Shown here in pieces: positions 30,614-40,890 of a stretch of DNA of 43,792 nucleotides. Within the stretch, counting starts at the first letter, position 1. The number at the start of each line of letters is the position of its first letter. The stretch is from contig JAJXYI010000569.1 of NCBI GenBank assembly GCA_021780625.1, positions 1 to 43,792 on the forward strand. The letters are read 5' to 3'. The translations under genes were made by a program, and so were the position numbers. Below the pieces are notes generated by a model, which did not search any database, was not told the origin of the DNA, and was given only the letters and a program-made list of their open reading frames with translations. The DNA comes from a bacterium (GTDB lineage Bacteria > Verrucomicrobiota > Verrucomicrobiae > Opitutales > Opitutaceae).

Positions 30614-33586
30614 TCACGATGGCGTTCCGCCGTCCTTGGGACCTTCGGATCCGCCCAGAACCTCCATGATCACGCCGATCAATTGCTGGATGTTGAAGGG
30701 CTTCAGGACGCGCGCGCAAAATCCGTAATCCTTGAAATTGGCGACGATCGGATCACTCGAGTATCCGCTAGCCACGATGGCGCGTACGTCCGGATTGATC
30801 TTTCGGATCGCGTCGAGCGCCTGGGCACCGCCCATGTCGCCGGGCACGGTGAGGTCCATCACGAGCACTTGGGGGGGGCGCCCCTCTTTCCAGGCCTCGT
30901 GGTAGTAGGCGACCGCCTCGGATCCGGTCGCCGTCAGGGCGACTTCCAGCCCGACACGCCGAAGCAGATGTGCGATCAGCGTGCGGATCGGTTCCTCATC
31001 ATCCATCACGAGCACCCGCCCCCGAAGTTTCGGCGTCGGAGCGACCTGGGCCTCGCCGGCCGCCGGCCTGTCCCCCCGCACGGCAGGCAAGCGCAGCACG
31101 AATTTAGCACCTCGCCCCTGCTCCGACTCCACGTCGATGCAGCCGCGGTGCCGGCGGATGATGGAATACACGGCGGCAAGACCCAGCCCGCTGCTCTTTG
31201 CCTTGGTCGTAAAGTAAGGCTCAAAAATCCGTCCGAGGTTCTCAGGGGCAATCCCGCTGCCCGTATCCTCGATCACGATCCGAACATAATCCCCCGGCCC
31301 GATCGGAAGGGGAGAGCCGATCCCTACCACCTCGTTGGTGGCCGAGAGCGTCACCAAGCCCCCCTCCGGCATCGCCTGCACAGCATTGACGACCAGATTC
31401 TGGATGATCTGCGTCAGCTGTCCGCGGTCGGCATTGGCCGGCCACAGCCCGGCGGCCAGATCGAACCGACAACGAACGGCCGAGCCTCTCACGGCATACT
31501 CCGCAGTCTCCGTCACCAGGTCTGGCAGCGGCACCGTGGACCGCACGGGCTCGCCGCCCTTGGCGAACGTGAGCAGCTGCTGGGTCAAACCCCGCGCGCG
31601 CTCGGCGGCGTGGTGGGCCTCCATGATGAACGACTCGCCGGCGGATCCCGCCTCGGTTTCCATCCGCGCAAGGCCAAGGTTTCCCATGATCGCCGTGAGG
31701 ATGTTGTTGAAATCGTGCGCGATTCCCCCGGCAAGCAGCCCGACCGACTCGAGTTTCGAGGCCCGCTGCAACTGCGCTTCGAGGCGGCGGCGGTCCGTCA
31801 CATCGCGCAGAACAACGACCGCCCCGAGCACGACTCCCTGAGAATCCCTCAGCGGCATCACGCAACCCTCGACGTCGACCGGACGGCGCCGCTCGGTGTG
31901 GATCGCGGCGCCGGAGGGAAGATCGGCGACGGCGCCCTCCCGAAGCACCGGCCTCACGGGCCACTCCAACTCGTCGCCGCTCGCGCTGTCCACCAGCCGG
32001 CAAACCTTCGTCACCGGACTCCCATGCACCTCCTCGGAACTCACGGCAAACAACTGCTCCGCCGCCCGGTTGATGTAGAGTACCGCTCCGTCGAGCCCGA
32101 GTGTGATCACGCCCTCTTCCATGGCCCGAAGCGTCACGGCAAGGCGCTCCTTTTCGGACGCGAGTTCACGCTCGGCTGTGCGCCGCTCTGTGATGTCGGT
32201 CACCACCCCCACCGCCTGCCACGCATTTGATCCCGTGGGCCTTATGGCAACCTGCTCATGAAGCCAGTGAACCCCTGAAGTCGAAAAGAAGCAGAATTCC
32301 TGCGCGTACCCCGGAGCTCCGGTGAGCAAGGCGCCCGTGCTCCGCTCGTCCATCGCCGCTATGTCGGGGACGTTCTGATCGCACCATAGCGCGTCCCCCT
32401 TGACCGACGGATCGCAGCCGAAGAGCTTGCGATATAGCAGCGAGTCCGGGAGCACGAAACGCCAGGTGAAGGCCCCCGATTCCTCCCGCGTGACGTTGGC
32501 CAGCCACAGCATGCACTCGAGGTCCATCAGGATGCGGTTCAGCTGCGCCTCCTTGTCACGCCGCGCGTCGTCCGCCTGATGCCGGGAGGTGACGTCGAGC
32601 ATCACCCCGCCAAGCTGCCAGCGCAGGGGGCCGTCGGACACGATGGACACCTGTTCCTGAATCCAGAAAATCTGACCGTCGGCCACGCGGATGATTTCGA
32701 ACTCCTGTTCGTATCCGGAGGCTCCCGACAACATGGCGCTCTGGCTCCGCCGATTGTTCTCCTCGAGCGCCGGGACGCGGTACCCCGCGTAAAAGCGCCG
32801 GGTCCTCACGATGTCGACCTCGCCGAAGATCCGCTTCCTCATGCCGGAAGGGGGGACGTCGAAGTCCCAGGTCCAGACACCCGACTCCATGGAAACGGAG
32901 GCATGCCAGATGAGGCAGTCGGCCCTCTCCAGAAAGCTCTTCACCTGCGCGGCGGCCCTGCGCGCCTCCTCCTCGATCCGGTGGTGTTCCGTGATGTCGG
33001 TGATCACGCCGAACAGGCGCCACGCGCGCGGCTTGAGGCGGTGGATGACAGTCTCCTCGTGAAGCCACGCCAGGCCGTCTTCGGTGCGTGCACGAAACTC
33101 GTGGTGGTAGCCAGGAGCCCCCGATTCGATCGCCTCGGTCGCGATGCGCCTTATCTCCTCGTGATCCGGAGTGCTGGCCAGGCTCCACGGGCCGTCCGCG
33201 CCGGAGGCTTGAGCAAGCCCGAGCATGCGACTTCCGCGGGATTCCGTGCGCACCGTCGTCCTCCACTTCAGCCGCCCATCCGCACCGGCACTGACGTCCG
33301 CCGACCACACGAGCACGCTGGCGCCTGCGAGCACTTCGTGCATCAGGGCCGCTTCTTCGAGTCGTTCGCGAGCCTCTGCCAGCGCGGCCCGCGATTTGAG
33401 CCATAGGAACACGAAAACCCCAACAGCCAGGAGCAGCGCACCGACTGCGAGGCTTGGCATTTTGTCCGCCAGCAAACCTGCCTCCGCGGCACGGCCCCCC
33501 CCGGGCATCGTAAACAGAGACCCGACACGGAGTGCCCACGTCAACGCCTTGCCCATGGCTGATGGAAAAAGGGGGTTGAGTGGCAT
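30614..33586 (-). CDS. PAS hybrid histidine kinase with C-terminal receiver
   Basis: The 990-residue product starts with a short membrane-anchored region (about 43-63, LAVGALLLAVGVFVFLWL) and several PAS domains. Three resemble each other (each with a W-x-F or W-x-W strand and a Y-x-x-E-F core; about 80-460), followed by a fourth (about 470-590). Next come a HisKA-like region with phospho-His624 in GGIAHDFNNILTAI, an HATPase_c domain (GSGIAPENLGRIFEPYFTTK, SSGLGLAAVY) and a receiver with phospho-Asp911 in VLVMDLTVPG. It has no neighbouring response regulator, so partner and signal are unknown. The start at 33586 is uncertain; ATG 33556 is an alternative. Confidence 0.92.
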   Translation of the reverse strand: MPLNPLFPSAMGKALTWALRVGSLFTMPGGGRAAEAGLLADKMPSLAVGALLLAVGVFVFLWLKSRAALAEARERLEEAALMHEVLAGASVLVWSADVSAGADGRLKWRTTVRTESRGSRMLGLAQASGADGPWSLASTPDHEEIRRIATEAIESGAPGYHHEFRARTEDGLAWLHEETVIHRLKPRAWRLFGVITDITEHHRIEEEARRAAAQVKSFLERADCLIWHASVSMESGVWTWDFDVPPSGMRKRIFGEVDIVRTRRFYAGYRVPALEENNRRSQSAMLSGASGYEQEFEIIRVADGQIFWIQEQVSIVSDGPLRWQLGGVMLDVTSRHQADDARRDKEAQLNRILMDLECMLWLANVTREESGAFTWRFVLPDSLLYRKLFGCDPSVKGDALWCDQNVPDIAAMDERSTGALLTGAPGYAQEFCFFSTSGVHWLHEQVAIRPTGSNAWQAVGVVTDITERRTAERELASEKERLAVTLRAMEEGVITLGLDGAVLYINRAAEQLFAVSSEEVHGSPVTKVCRLVDSASGDELEWPVRPVLREGAVADLPSGAAIHTERRRPVDVEGCVMPLRDSQGVVLGAVVVLRDVTDRRRLEAQLQRASKLESVGLLAGGIAHDFNNILTAIMGNLGLARMETEAGSAGESFIMEAHHAAERARGLTQQLLTFAKGGEPVRSTVPLPDLVTETAEYAVRGSAVRCRFDLAAGLWPANADRGQLTQIIQNLVVNAVQAMPEGGLVTLSATNEVVGIGSPLPIGPGDYVRIVIEDTGSGIAPENLGRIFEPYFTTKAKSSGLGLAAVYSIIRRHRGCIDVESEQGRGAKFVLRLPAVRGDRPAAGEAQVAPTPKLRGRVLVMDDEEPIRTLIAHLLRRVGLEVALTATGSEAVAYYHEAWKEGRPPQVLVMDLTVPGDMGGAQALDAIRKINPDVRAIVASGYSSDPIVANFKDYGFCARVLKPFNIQQLIGVIMEVLGGSEGPKDGGTPS

Positions 33587-33702
33587 TGCTTTGAAGGAAG
33601 GCGGGCGTCACCGAGGATCCTAGTCCGCCGGACCATTGGGTAATGGTTCGAACCTACATCGGGCTTGAGAAACCCGCAAACCCGTACGGAGCGGTATAAA
33701 CA

Positions 33703-33717
33703 CCTGTCCCGGACAGG
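33703..33717. promoter_or_regulatory. CCTGTCC-C-GGACAGG palindrome
   Basis: A 15-base palindrome, perfect around one central base, lies between the EamA gene and the next kinase gene on the same strand. There is no T-run, so it is not a simple terminator. It could be an operator for the kinase gene. Confidence 0.35.
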
Positions 33718-33748
33718 AACTTTACCCGTCGCCATCCAGGTGGATTTC

Positions 33749-34603
33749 TCACGCACAAGGCACTCGCCGCAAACGCAAGGCATGCACGGCGCGCAGCGTC
33801 ACGGCCCCCAGCACAAGCACTCCTCCGACGAGGGCCCATGCCGACGGTTTCTCGCCGCGGAAGACGAAAACCCACACAGGATTGAGCAGGGGCTCGATCA
33901 CCGGAATCAAAACCGCCTCCAGCGCCGTGACATGCCGGATCGCCCTTGCGTAGAGCCAGTAGGAGCACCCGAGTTGGACAATCCCCAACACGGCCAGCGC
34001 ACCCCACCCCACCGGGGACGGGGGCCGCGACGTCACCATCCACGGGATACTCACCAGAAACGTCAGCAGGTTGCCGAGGATGATCGACTCCACCGGCGAT
34101 CCGTCCTTCTGCCGGCGCAGCAGCATGGTCATCGCCGCGAAGGCCAGGCCGCTGCCCAGGGCGACGAGGTTGCCCAATGTATTCGTCCACTGGAGACCAC
34201 CGTCCGCGAAAAACAGTCCCATCCCGCCGATCACCACCGCGATCGTGAGCCAGTCCGCCCGCGTGGCCTTCTCACCCAGGAACCAGGAGCCGAACAGCGC
34301 GATCCACACGGGCGCGGTATACTGCAGGAGGATCGCGTTCGCGGCCGTGGTCAGCTTCGTCGCGGCAACGAAGGACGCCGTGCAGGCCGCGTAGGCCACG
34401 GCGGCCCCGACCTGAAGGGGAGTAAAGGTGAAGCGCAGCCTCCCGTTGGTGAGGAGCAGGAAGACCGCCGCGATCACACCCCGTCCACCCGCGACCGCAA
34501 GGGGCGGCCAGTCGACGGTTTTGATCAGGAGTCCACCCAGGCTCCACAGGAGCGCGGCGGCCACGAGCTGAAGCACAGCCCTCGGGTGAGCGCGTTCGCT
34601 CAT
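33749..34603 (-). CDS. EamA/DMT-family transporter
   Basis: The 284-residue product has about ten membrane helices and two EamA repeats (first AVLQLVAAALLWSLGGLLIK; second WGALAVLGIVQLGCSYWLYA then VIEPLLNPVWVFVFRGEKPS). The family exports small metabolites; substrate unknown. ATG 34603 is chosen because GGGGAGGGG lies about seven bases upstream; ATG 34624 is in frame too. It sits between two hybrid histidine kinases on the same strand and is unlike the EamA protein at 24599 beyond the fold. Confidence 0.9.
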   Translation of the reverse strand: MSERAHPRAVLQLVAAALLWSLGGLLIKTVDWPPLAVAGGRGVIAAVFLLLTNGRLRFTFTPLQVGAAVAYAACTASFVAATKLTTAANAILLQYTAPVWIALFGSWFLGEKATRADWLTIAVVIGGMGLFFADGGLQWTNTLGNLVALGSGLAFAAMTMLLRRQKDGSPVESIILGNLLTFLVSIPWMVTSRPPSPVGWGALAVLGIVQLGCSYWLYARAIRHVTALEAVLIPVIEPLLNPVWVFVFRGEKPSAWALVGGVLVLGAVTLRAVHALRLRRVPCA

Positions 34604-34728
34604 CGAGCGCCCCTCCCCAGCCATGCCCGGGGTGTGCCGGATTCAGTCCGTCGATTCATGCCCACCCCATGAAGATGCCTCCCGCGTTTGGCACGCGAAA
34701 AAGATGCCCGGGCCGGCCGGGGCCGCAC

Positions 34729-37587
34729 CTACCGCGCACCGAGCGCGCGAACCGGCGCCGAACGCACGTTCCAATGCTCGAGCTTCGCCTTCAGCTCCTC
34801 CGGATGGATCGGCTTGCTGAGATAATCGTCCATGCCCGCCGAGAGGCAGCGCTCCCGGTCTCCGGGCAGGGCGTTGGCCGTCAATGCGATGATGATCGGC
34901 TGGCGGTCGTGGGACACGCGCCGCCGTATTTCCTGGGTTGCGACCAGTCCATCCATCTCCGGCATTTGCATGTCCATCAGGACCATCTTGAAATCCCTCC
35001 GCTGCACGGCGTCGACTGCCTCGAGTCCGTTGACCGCCAGGGTCACGTGCCAGCCCATGCGCTTGAGCATGGTGATCGCCACACGCTGGTTCACGACGTT
35101 GTCCTCGGCGAGCAGGACCTCGGGATGTTCGGCGTCGGAGCCTTGCGCAGGCGGAGCAGGAGGGGCCGCAATCACGGACGGTACGGGAGGGGGCGCCGCA
35201 ACAGGGGCGGCAAACAGGCGTTCGAGCGCGGCGAGCAGCAGTCTCGGCTTGAGGGGCTTCGAAACACTCGCATCGGGCTCAAGCTGGGATTGGGCGGCCA
35301 TGCGTTCGCCCAACGGGCTGATCACCACGATGGGAACCTTCCTCGGCTTCGTCTTCTGGACGAGCACCCCGTGATCGGCCACGGCGGAATCGACGATCAC
35401 CGCGTCGATTCGTTTGGACGCCTGCAAGATCGCGACGGCATCGACGGCCGAGTCGGCGACCTTCACTTCGGCCCCCCAGTTTTCCAAATGCGCCCGCAAT
35501 AGGCGGCGCCCATTGCCCACCGGCAGCAGGAGCACCACGCCACGCCCCGCGATCGGCTTGGGCTGCGCTTCCCCGTCGGGAGGCTCCGCCATGCACGGCA
35601 GGACAAAGGTGAACGTGGACCCGATGCCCTGCATGCTCTCCGCCCAGATGCGCCCGTCCATGAACTCGACGAGTCGGCGGCAAATGGCCAGGCCCAGCCC
35701 TGTGCCGCCATACTGGCGGGTCGTCGAGGAATCCACCTGGCTAAACGATTTGAAGAGCCGGTCCATCCGGTCCGGCGGAATGCCGATGCCGGTGTCTCGA
35801 ACCGAAAATTCAACCTCCACCTGGGTGACGCCCGTCGGATCCGGCTCGTGTTGCTCGTCGACGATCTCCGGACGCAGCGGGCGTACCACGACCTCCAACT
35901 CGCCGCGCTGGGTGAACTTCACGGAATTTGCCAGGAGATTCACCAGGATCTGGCGCAGCCTCGTGACGTCACCGATGATGATCCCAGGCACCCCCGGGTC
36001 GATCCAGCAGTGCAAATCCAGCTTCTTCTCCGCGGCGCTCGACGCCACGATCTCGACCGCGGACTCCACGCACTCGGCCAGTGCGAAAGGCTGGCTCTCG
36101 AGTTCGATCCGGCCCGACTCGATCTTCGAGAAGTCGAGAATTTGATTGATGATCTGCAACAGCGATTCGCTCGCCGTGCGGATCGTGCTCGCGCAATCGC
36201 GCTGCTCGAGGTTCAGGCTCGAATCGAGCAGGAGACTCGCCATGCCGATGACCGCGTTGAGGGGCGTGCGGATCTCATGGCTCATGTTCGCGAGGAAATC
36301 GCTCTTGGCCCGCGCCGCGTCGAGCGCCTCGTCCTTGGCCTGGAGTATCTCCGTCTCCCAGCGCTTGCGCTCGGAGATGTCCTGAAACGTGCCGAAGACG
36401 CGCACGGGTTTGCCCCCGAACAAGTCGACCTTCCCGATCGCCCGCACCCACAGGCGCTTGCCCGCCGTCGTGTCGATCTGCAATTCGTAGTCCCAGCCCT
36501 GCCCGTTCTTGATCGAGCGCTCGAGCGAGTCGCGAATGATCTGGCGGTGCTCGGGCACGTAGAAATCGACGCCCATGCCCACGTCGACAGGCACATCCGT
36601 CGCCAGGCCGTGAATGTGGTAGGTCTCTTTCGACCAGGACAGTTTCTTGGTCTCGACGACGTACTCCCAGCTTCCAATGCGCGCCAGATGCTGCGCCTCG
36701 TTGAGCTGCGCCTCCGAGGCCCTCAGCCGCTGCTCGGCGAGGTATTTTTCCGTGATGACCTCAGAGAAGATCGTGATGCCGCCGATGTCGCCGTCGACGC
36801 GATACCAGGGATGGCATTCCCAGCGAATCCATTCCTCACGGCCGTCCGGCCTGGTGAACCGATCCTCATCGCGCCTCTCGACCGCCCCTCCTAGGCAACG
36901 CAGGTAGGCGTCGCGCCAGTGTCGGGGCAGATTCGGAAACATCTCCAGATGCGAACGTCCGCGAAGGTCCTGTTCTGGAAGCCCGTAGTCGGTCACCCAG
37001 CGATGCGAGGCGGCCACGTAACACAATTCACTGTCGAGCAGCGCGACCGCAGCAGGAGTGTGGTGGATGAACTCCTCGAGCTGGCGCTGCTTCGCCAGGA
37101 AGGCCTCCGTGGTGCGCTTCCTCGCCGAAATGTTGGTGACGGCGGCGAGGGTGCACTCGAACGGAGCCTGAAAGGTGCGCAGCTCGCCCAGCGACACCAT
37201 CGCAGGAAACGGCGTGCCGTCCTTGCGGCGCAGGGTCCATTCGCGAGACCGGCCATAGTGCCGCGCCGTCTGCGCGTGCAGGATCAGGGCATCGGAGGGC
37301 GACACCGAGCGCTGAAGCGCGATCGACACATCCGCCGCCAGGGCTGCAAGCTCCGCCGCGTCAAACAGAGTCGACGCGTGCAGCCTGCCCACCACCTCCG
37401 AAGAGCGGTAGCCAAACAAACGTTCCGCCGCCCGGTTCATCAGAAGCACGACTCCCTCCAGGCTCCACGCCAGTTGCGCCACCGACGCCTGCTCAAAGGC
37501 CGCACGCATCAAAGGAGCGCCATTGTCCGTCGACGAAGGCACTCCCGGCGCAGCTGGGGCGACGGTCGGGGGTGGGCGTGAGTCCAT
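34729..37587 (-). CDS. PAS hybrid histidine kinase with two receivers, one degenerate
   Basis: The 952-residue product has no membrane segment and should be cytoplasmic. Three PAS domains cover about 25-395 (LAWSLEGVVLLMNRAAERLF, FGYRSSEVVG; AAVALLDSELCYVAAS; a third with SWSKETYHIHGL). They are followed by HisKA with His437 in LANMSHEIRTPLNAVIG, and HATPase_c (about 545-670, FSVRDTGIGIPPDRMDRLFK, YGGTGLGLAICRRLV). A degenerate receiver-like segment follows (about 690-795, VVLLLPVGNGRRLLRAHLEN). It lacks the paired acidic residues at its start, while a later VIVDSAV keeps an Asp. The last receiver has phospho-Asp872 in MVLMDMQMPEMDG. ATG 37587 (MDSRPPP) is chosen over a 67-residue upstream extension that lies in the divergent promoter. 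Confidence 0.92.
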   Translation of the reverse strand: MDSRPPPTVAPAAPGVPSSTDNGAPLMRAAFEQASVAQLAWSLEGVVLLMNRAAERLFGYRSSEVVGRLHASTLFDAAELAALAADVSIALQRSVSPSDALILHAQTARHYGRSREWTLRRKDGTPFPAMVSLGELRTFQAPFECTLAAVTNISARKRTTEAFLAKQRQLEEFIHHTPAAVALLDSELCYVAASHRWVTDYGLPEQDLRGRSHLEMFPNLPRHWRDAYLRCLGGAVERRDEDRFTRPDGREEWIRWECHPWYRVDGDIGGITIFSEVITEKYLAEQRLRASEAQLNEAQHLARIGSWEYVVETKKLSWSKETYHIHGLATDVPVDVGMGVDFYVPEHRQIIRDSLERSIKNGQGWDYELQIDTTAGKRLWVRAIGKVDLFGGKPVRVFGTFQDISERKRWETEILQAKDEALDAARAKSDFLANMSHEIRTPLNAVIGMASLLLDSSLNLEQRDCASTIRTASESLLQIINQILDFSKIESGRIELESQPFALAECVESAVEIVASSAAEKKLDLHCWIDPGVPGIIIGDVTRLRQILVNLLANSVKFTQRGELEVVVRPLRPEIVDEQHEPDPTGVTQVEVEFSVRDTGIGIPPDRMDRLFKSFSQVDSSTTRQYGGTGLGLAICRRLVEFMDGRIWAESMQGIGSTFTFVLPCMAEPPDGEAQPKPIAGRGVVLLLPVGNGRRLLRAHLENWGAEVKVADSAVDAVAILQASKRIDAVIVDSAVADHGVLVQKTKPRKVPIVVISPLGERMAAQSQLEPDASVSKPLKPRLLLAALERLFAAPVAAPPPVPSVIAAPPAPPAQGSDAEHPEVLLAEDNVVNQRVAITMLKRMGWHVTLAVNGLEAVDAVQRRDFKMVLMDMQMPEMDGLVATQEIRRRVSHDRQPIIIALTANALPGDRERCLSAGMDDYLSKPIHPEELKAKLEHWNVRSAPVRALGAR

Positions 37588-37693
37588 GCTTGGGTTAATA
37601 TCGGTCTCCCGCCGAATCCCTTCAATCCCGGTTTTTGCGAAAAAACCCTTACCCCTTCCACAAGCGCAGAGGCTCGACGCGCAACGGAAAACC

Positions 37694-39712
37694 ATGATGA
37701 TCGCTGCCTCGATGCCCCCCCCGAGACGACTCCCCTCTTCGTCGGTTGCGCGGTCGAGCCGTTGTCGCATCACGCGCCGTTGCGGCAATGTCTTTCACCT
37801 GCGTCGTCCCCGGGTCGCACCCTTCATCCTGATCGTACTCTTCACCTGCCTGGGGAGCACCCGGCTCGCGGCACAGCCGCTGCATCCCGGCAAACATCCG
37901 CGCCTATTCTTCGGAGCCGAAGACGTGCCTGGAACGCTGTCCCGCCTAAATTCCCCCTTCGGACGCGAGGTGGACCGGCGGCTGGCAGCCCTCCGCACTG
38001 CCGGCGTGCCCCCGTGGCTCCAAACCAACCAGGCCGTCGGTTGGGCGCTGCGCTACGCGTGGAGAGGCGACAGCGCCGCCGCCCTCAAGGCGCTCGACCT
38101 GTGCGAGGAAAGCCTGAATGCCCCCGAACTCGGAGGCGACGGAAGCCTGCCTCTGTGCGAGACACATGCCTCCAAGGTCGTCGGCATCGCCATCTGCTAC
38201 GACCTGGCCCAGGCCGCCTGGCCACGCGCACGGCGCGATGCCATCGCCAGCGCCCTGCTCACCTTCGCCCTCAACCCAGTGCTCCCCGACTCCGTCTCCG
38301 CAAGAGTTCCCGCCGGCGGCGATTTCATCCTTGCCCAGGCAGCCTCGGGCCTCGCCGCCCTCGCCATCGAGGGCGACCCCGGCGTGCCGGCCGACGCCGC
38401 AAATGCGGCCTCCTCAGTCCGCGACCTCGTCGTCCGCTACCTCGCCTCCCTGGGCGACCATGGCTGGCCTCGAGAGGGTCTCAATCAACTCCGGATTCCG
38501 CTCAGCCAGGGGCTCGGCGCCTTCCTGATCGCCTGGCGCCGCAACCACGGAGAAGACCTCGTCGCGGCATCCTCCGCCCGGGGCTGGCCCGCCCTCTACA
38601 CCACTCTCCTGCTGCCACCGCCCTCGCCAGACCGCGTGCCCGATCTGCCTTTGTTCGGCCTCGCCCCCTCTCTCAACGGACGCGTGCCAGGCCCCCGCTG
38701 GATGGAAGGCCCTCTGGCCGGAGGCGACACCGCCCTTCTTATGGTCCTGGCCGATGCCGGCTCCCGCGCCGCCCTTCAATGGACCTACCAGCACTGCTTC
38801 GGACAGAACGGTGACGGCAATTTCGACGTCACCAAACCCTCCGACGCCATTTTTGCGCTCGAAGGCATGACGTCCTCTGAGCCCGCGGCCGCCCCCGACA
38901 CATTCATTCCAAGGGTATGGGCCGACTCCCAACAAGGCGTCTACCTGTTTCGCAATCGCTGGGAGGACTCCAACGACTCCATCGCGGCCATCACCGCCAA
39001 CGCCCGGCCCACACGCGGCCTCGCAAGCTTCGGAGACGCGGGCTCCTTCCGGCTGCTCGCCCTCGGAGGACGCTGGGCGGTGCAGCGCAACCGCGATATC
39101 GAGGATTTGGATACACCAGCCCCCGAGCGCGAGAACGTGGTGGTCATCCCGGGAACCCAGGGCTGGCTCCCCGGTAAGGTCCTGCGGGCCTCCGGCCTGC
39201 CCGACGGCTCGGGTTCGGTGAGCATCAATCTCGACGCGGTGTTCACCGTCGCTCCCACCAACCCGAACAGCCCCCGCCTCGAGCCAACTCAGGACATCGG
39301 CATCCGCGCCCTGCGCGCCTGGACCGTCGATTACTCCGGTGAATCCGGCGCCCCCGTGCTCATGGCCGTGGCCGACCACATCACCGGCGCCCCCGCCCGC
39401 CGCTGGCTCATGCACACCGAGGAAGGCGACATTCACCTGAAACCCGACGGTTTCGAACTGCAGGCGGCCAACGGCGCCACCCTGAAGGCCACCGTCATCT
39501 CGCCCTCCTCCCCCCGCATCAGCGTCGAACAGGGCCGCTGGTCCAACACCATCTCCATGGTGAGCAACCACGACTTTTTCGTGATCATGACCGTGGAGCC
39601 CGCCGGTCACTCCCACCCTCGCGTCAGCTGCACCGGCTCCGGCCTGGGCGCACGCGTGCACGTCGGCGGCAGCACCGTCTATTTCGACGGCCAGAACGTC
39701 GCCATCGAATGA
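37694..39712 (+). CDS. Secreted heparinase II/III-like protein
   Basis: The 672-residue product carries a basic N-terminus and a signal-like hydrophobic run (APFILIVLFTCLGSTRLAAQ). An N-terminal alpha-helical toroid follows (HPGKHPRLFFGAEDVPGTLS is typical of the heparinase II/III group), then a C-terminal beta-sandwich with VYLFRNRWEDSNDSIAAITA and FGDAGSFRLLALGGRWAVQR. Enzymes of this group cleave uronic-acid polysaccharides by beta-elimination. I cannot identify the substrate or all catalytic residues, so it may also be an inactive relative. ATG 37694 is chosen; longer frames overlap the divergent kinase gene. Its end converges with the ACT gene (7-base gap). Confidence 0.7.
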   Translation: MMIAASMPPPRRLPSSSVARSSRCRITRRCGNVFHLRRPRVAPFILIVLFTCLGSTRLAAQPLHPGKHPRLFFGAEDVPGTLSRLNSPFGREVDRRLAALRTAGVPPWLQTNQAVGWALRYAWRGDSAAALKALDLCEESLNAPELGGDGSLPLCETHASKVVGIAICYDLAQAAWPRARRDAIASALLTFALNPVLPDSVSARVPAGGDFILAQAASGLAALAIEGDPGVPADAANAASSVRDLVVRYLASLGDHGWPREGLNQLRIPLSQGLGAFLIAWRRNHGEDLVAASSARGWPALYTTLLLPPPSPDRVPDLPLFGLAPSLNGRVPGPRWMEGPLAGGDTALLMVLADAGSRAALQWTYQHCFGQNGDGNFDVTKPSDAIFALEGMTSSEPAAAPDTFIPRVWADSQQGVYLFRNRWEDSNDSIAAITANARPTRGLASFGDAGSFRLLALGGRWAVQRNRDIEDLDTPAPERENVVVIPGTQGWLPGKVLRASGLPDGSGSVSINLDAVFTVAPTNPNSPRLEPTQDIGIRALRAWTVDYSGESGAPVLMAVADHITGAPARRWLMHTEEGDIHLKPDGFELQAANGATLKATVISPSSPRISVEQGRWSNTISMVSNHDFFVIMTVEPAGHSHPRVSCTGSGLGARVHVGGSTVYFDGQNVAIE

Positions 39713-39719
39713 CCCGCGC

Positions 39720-40178
39720 TCAGCGCGAGATGTCGCGCTGGCATAGCACCTTGAACCCGCGATGGTTGAGGCTCTGCGCGGCGATCTCCGTGTCCTCGAC
39801 GTTGATCACCAGGGCCGACTTGCCCTCGGGACGCTTGATGAAGCTGTAGACGTAGTGAATGTTCACCTCCGCCTCCAACAGCGCCGCGAGCACGCCCTTC
39901 AGCTCCGATTCCGCCGAGATCTCCACCGCGAGAATCTCTGCCTCGTGAAAGGCAAAGCCACCGCTCGCAAGCAACTCGCGCGCCTTGTCGGGATCGTCCA
40001 CCACCAGCCGGATGATCGCGGAGTCGATCGTGTCCAGCACGGTGATCGCCATCACGTGGACTTCGTTTGCCTGCAACCGCACAATCAGGTCGCTCAGGCG
40101 ACCGACCCGGTTTTCCGCAAAAACCGAAAACTGCCGGACGGGGTCCGCGGCGATGGACGTGCTGGGAGACGGCAGCAT
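39720..40178 (-). CDS. Tandem ACT-domain protein
   Basis: ACT domains bind amino acids and regulate metabolism. The 152-residue product has two of them: the first about 10-75 (FSVFAENRVGRLSDLIVRLQ, typical ilvH-like start) and the second about 80-150 (LAVEISAESELKGVLAALLE). No catalytic domain is attached, so it is probably a regulatory protein or an enzyme subunit. ATG 40178 is preferred; the upstream extension is poor in character. It follows purE on the same strand by about 100 bases. Confidence 0.85.
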   Translation of the reverse strand: MLPSPSTSIAADPVRQFSVFAENRVGRLSDLIVRLQANEVHVMAITVLDTIDSAIIRLVVDDPDKARELLASGGFAFHEAEILAVEISAESELKGVLAALLEAEVNIHYVYSFIKRPEGKSALVINVEDTEIAAQSLNHRGFKVLCQRDISR

Positions 40179-40281
40179 GGCTATTCGGCAGACACTGGCA
40201 GGGGCACGACGACCGGTCAACGGTGCGTTGCCGGGCTGGGGGCGCAACGCGTCCGCGTCCCGTCCACCGTGCGTTTCCCGT

Positions 40282-40770
40282 TCAGGGGAGCTTGGACTCC
40301 GTCACCTTCTTGGTCTGCGCGGCACGGTACCCGTCGACGGCCGCTTTGACCTTCGGATCGGCAAGCCCGATCATGGCCCCGGCAAACAGCGCCGCATTGA
40401 CCGCTCCGGCCTTTCCGATCGCGAAGGTCGCCACCGGAATGCCGCCGGGCATCTGCACCATCGAAAGAAGGGAATCCATGCCCTTGAGCGACGCCGATTC
40501 CATCGGCACGCCAAGCACGGGCAGCGGCGTGAGCGCCGCCGCGACACCCGCCAGATGCGCCGCCCCGCCAGCTCCCGCGATGATCGTCTTGAGACCGCGG
40601 GACTCCGCGCTGCGACAATACTCAACCGCGAGATCCGGGGTGCGATGTGCGCTGATGACGCGCTTCTCAAAGGGGACCCCAAGCTGCTCAAGCGTGAGAG
40701 CCACGTGCTGCATGGTGTCCCAATCGGACGTGCTGCCCATGATGATTCCAACAAGAGGAGTGTTTGCCAT
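40282..40770 (-). CDS. purE: N5-carboxyaminoimidazole ribonucleotide mutase (PurE, class I)
   Basis: It moves the carboxyl group from N5 to C4 of the imidazole ring in purine synthesis. The 162-residue product has [20 protein letters not shown], the SAHRTPD motif and [19 protein letters not shown], all typical of class I PurE. Length is normal. No purK is seen next to it. It is divergent from the DUF2062 gene over a 120-base gap. Confidence 0.96.
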   Translation of the reverse strand: MANTPLVGIIMGSTSDWDTMQHVALTLEQLGVPFEKRVISAHRTPDLAVEYCRSAESRGLKTIIAGAGGAAHLAGVAAALTPLPVLGVPMESASLKGMDSLLSMVQMPGGIPVATFAIGKAGAVNAALFAGAMIGLADPKVKAAVDGYRAAQTKKVTESKLP

Positions 40771-40890
40771 GACAGCGAGCCACTAGGTCCGATTTTACCC
40801 ATCCGCAAATCGATTCGCCCGATTGTCGAATCCGCACCAGTGCGGCGCCGCTTGACAGGCCGGCGCCGGCCACGAGCCTCGACGGATCTC

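Noticed and set aside
30551..32230. 559-codon plus-strand open frame
   Set aside because: Antisense to the histidine kinase HATPase and receiver regions, whose motifs are unmistakable.
33640..33720. tRNA-like TGGTTCGAACC stretch
   Set aside because: A T-loop-like string only; no acceptor, D-arm or anticodon stem could be paired around it.
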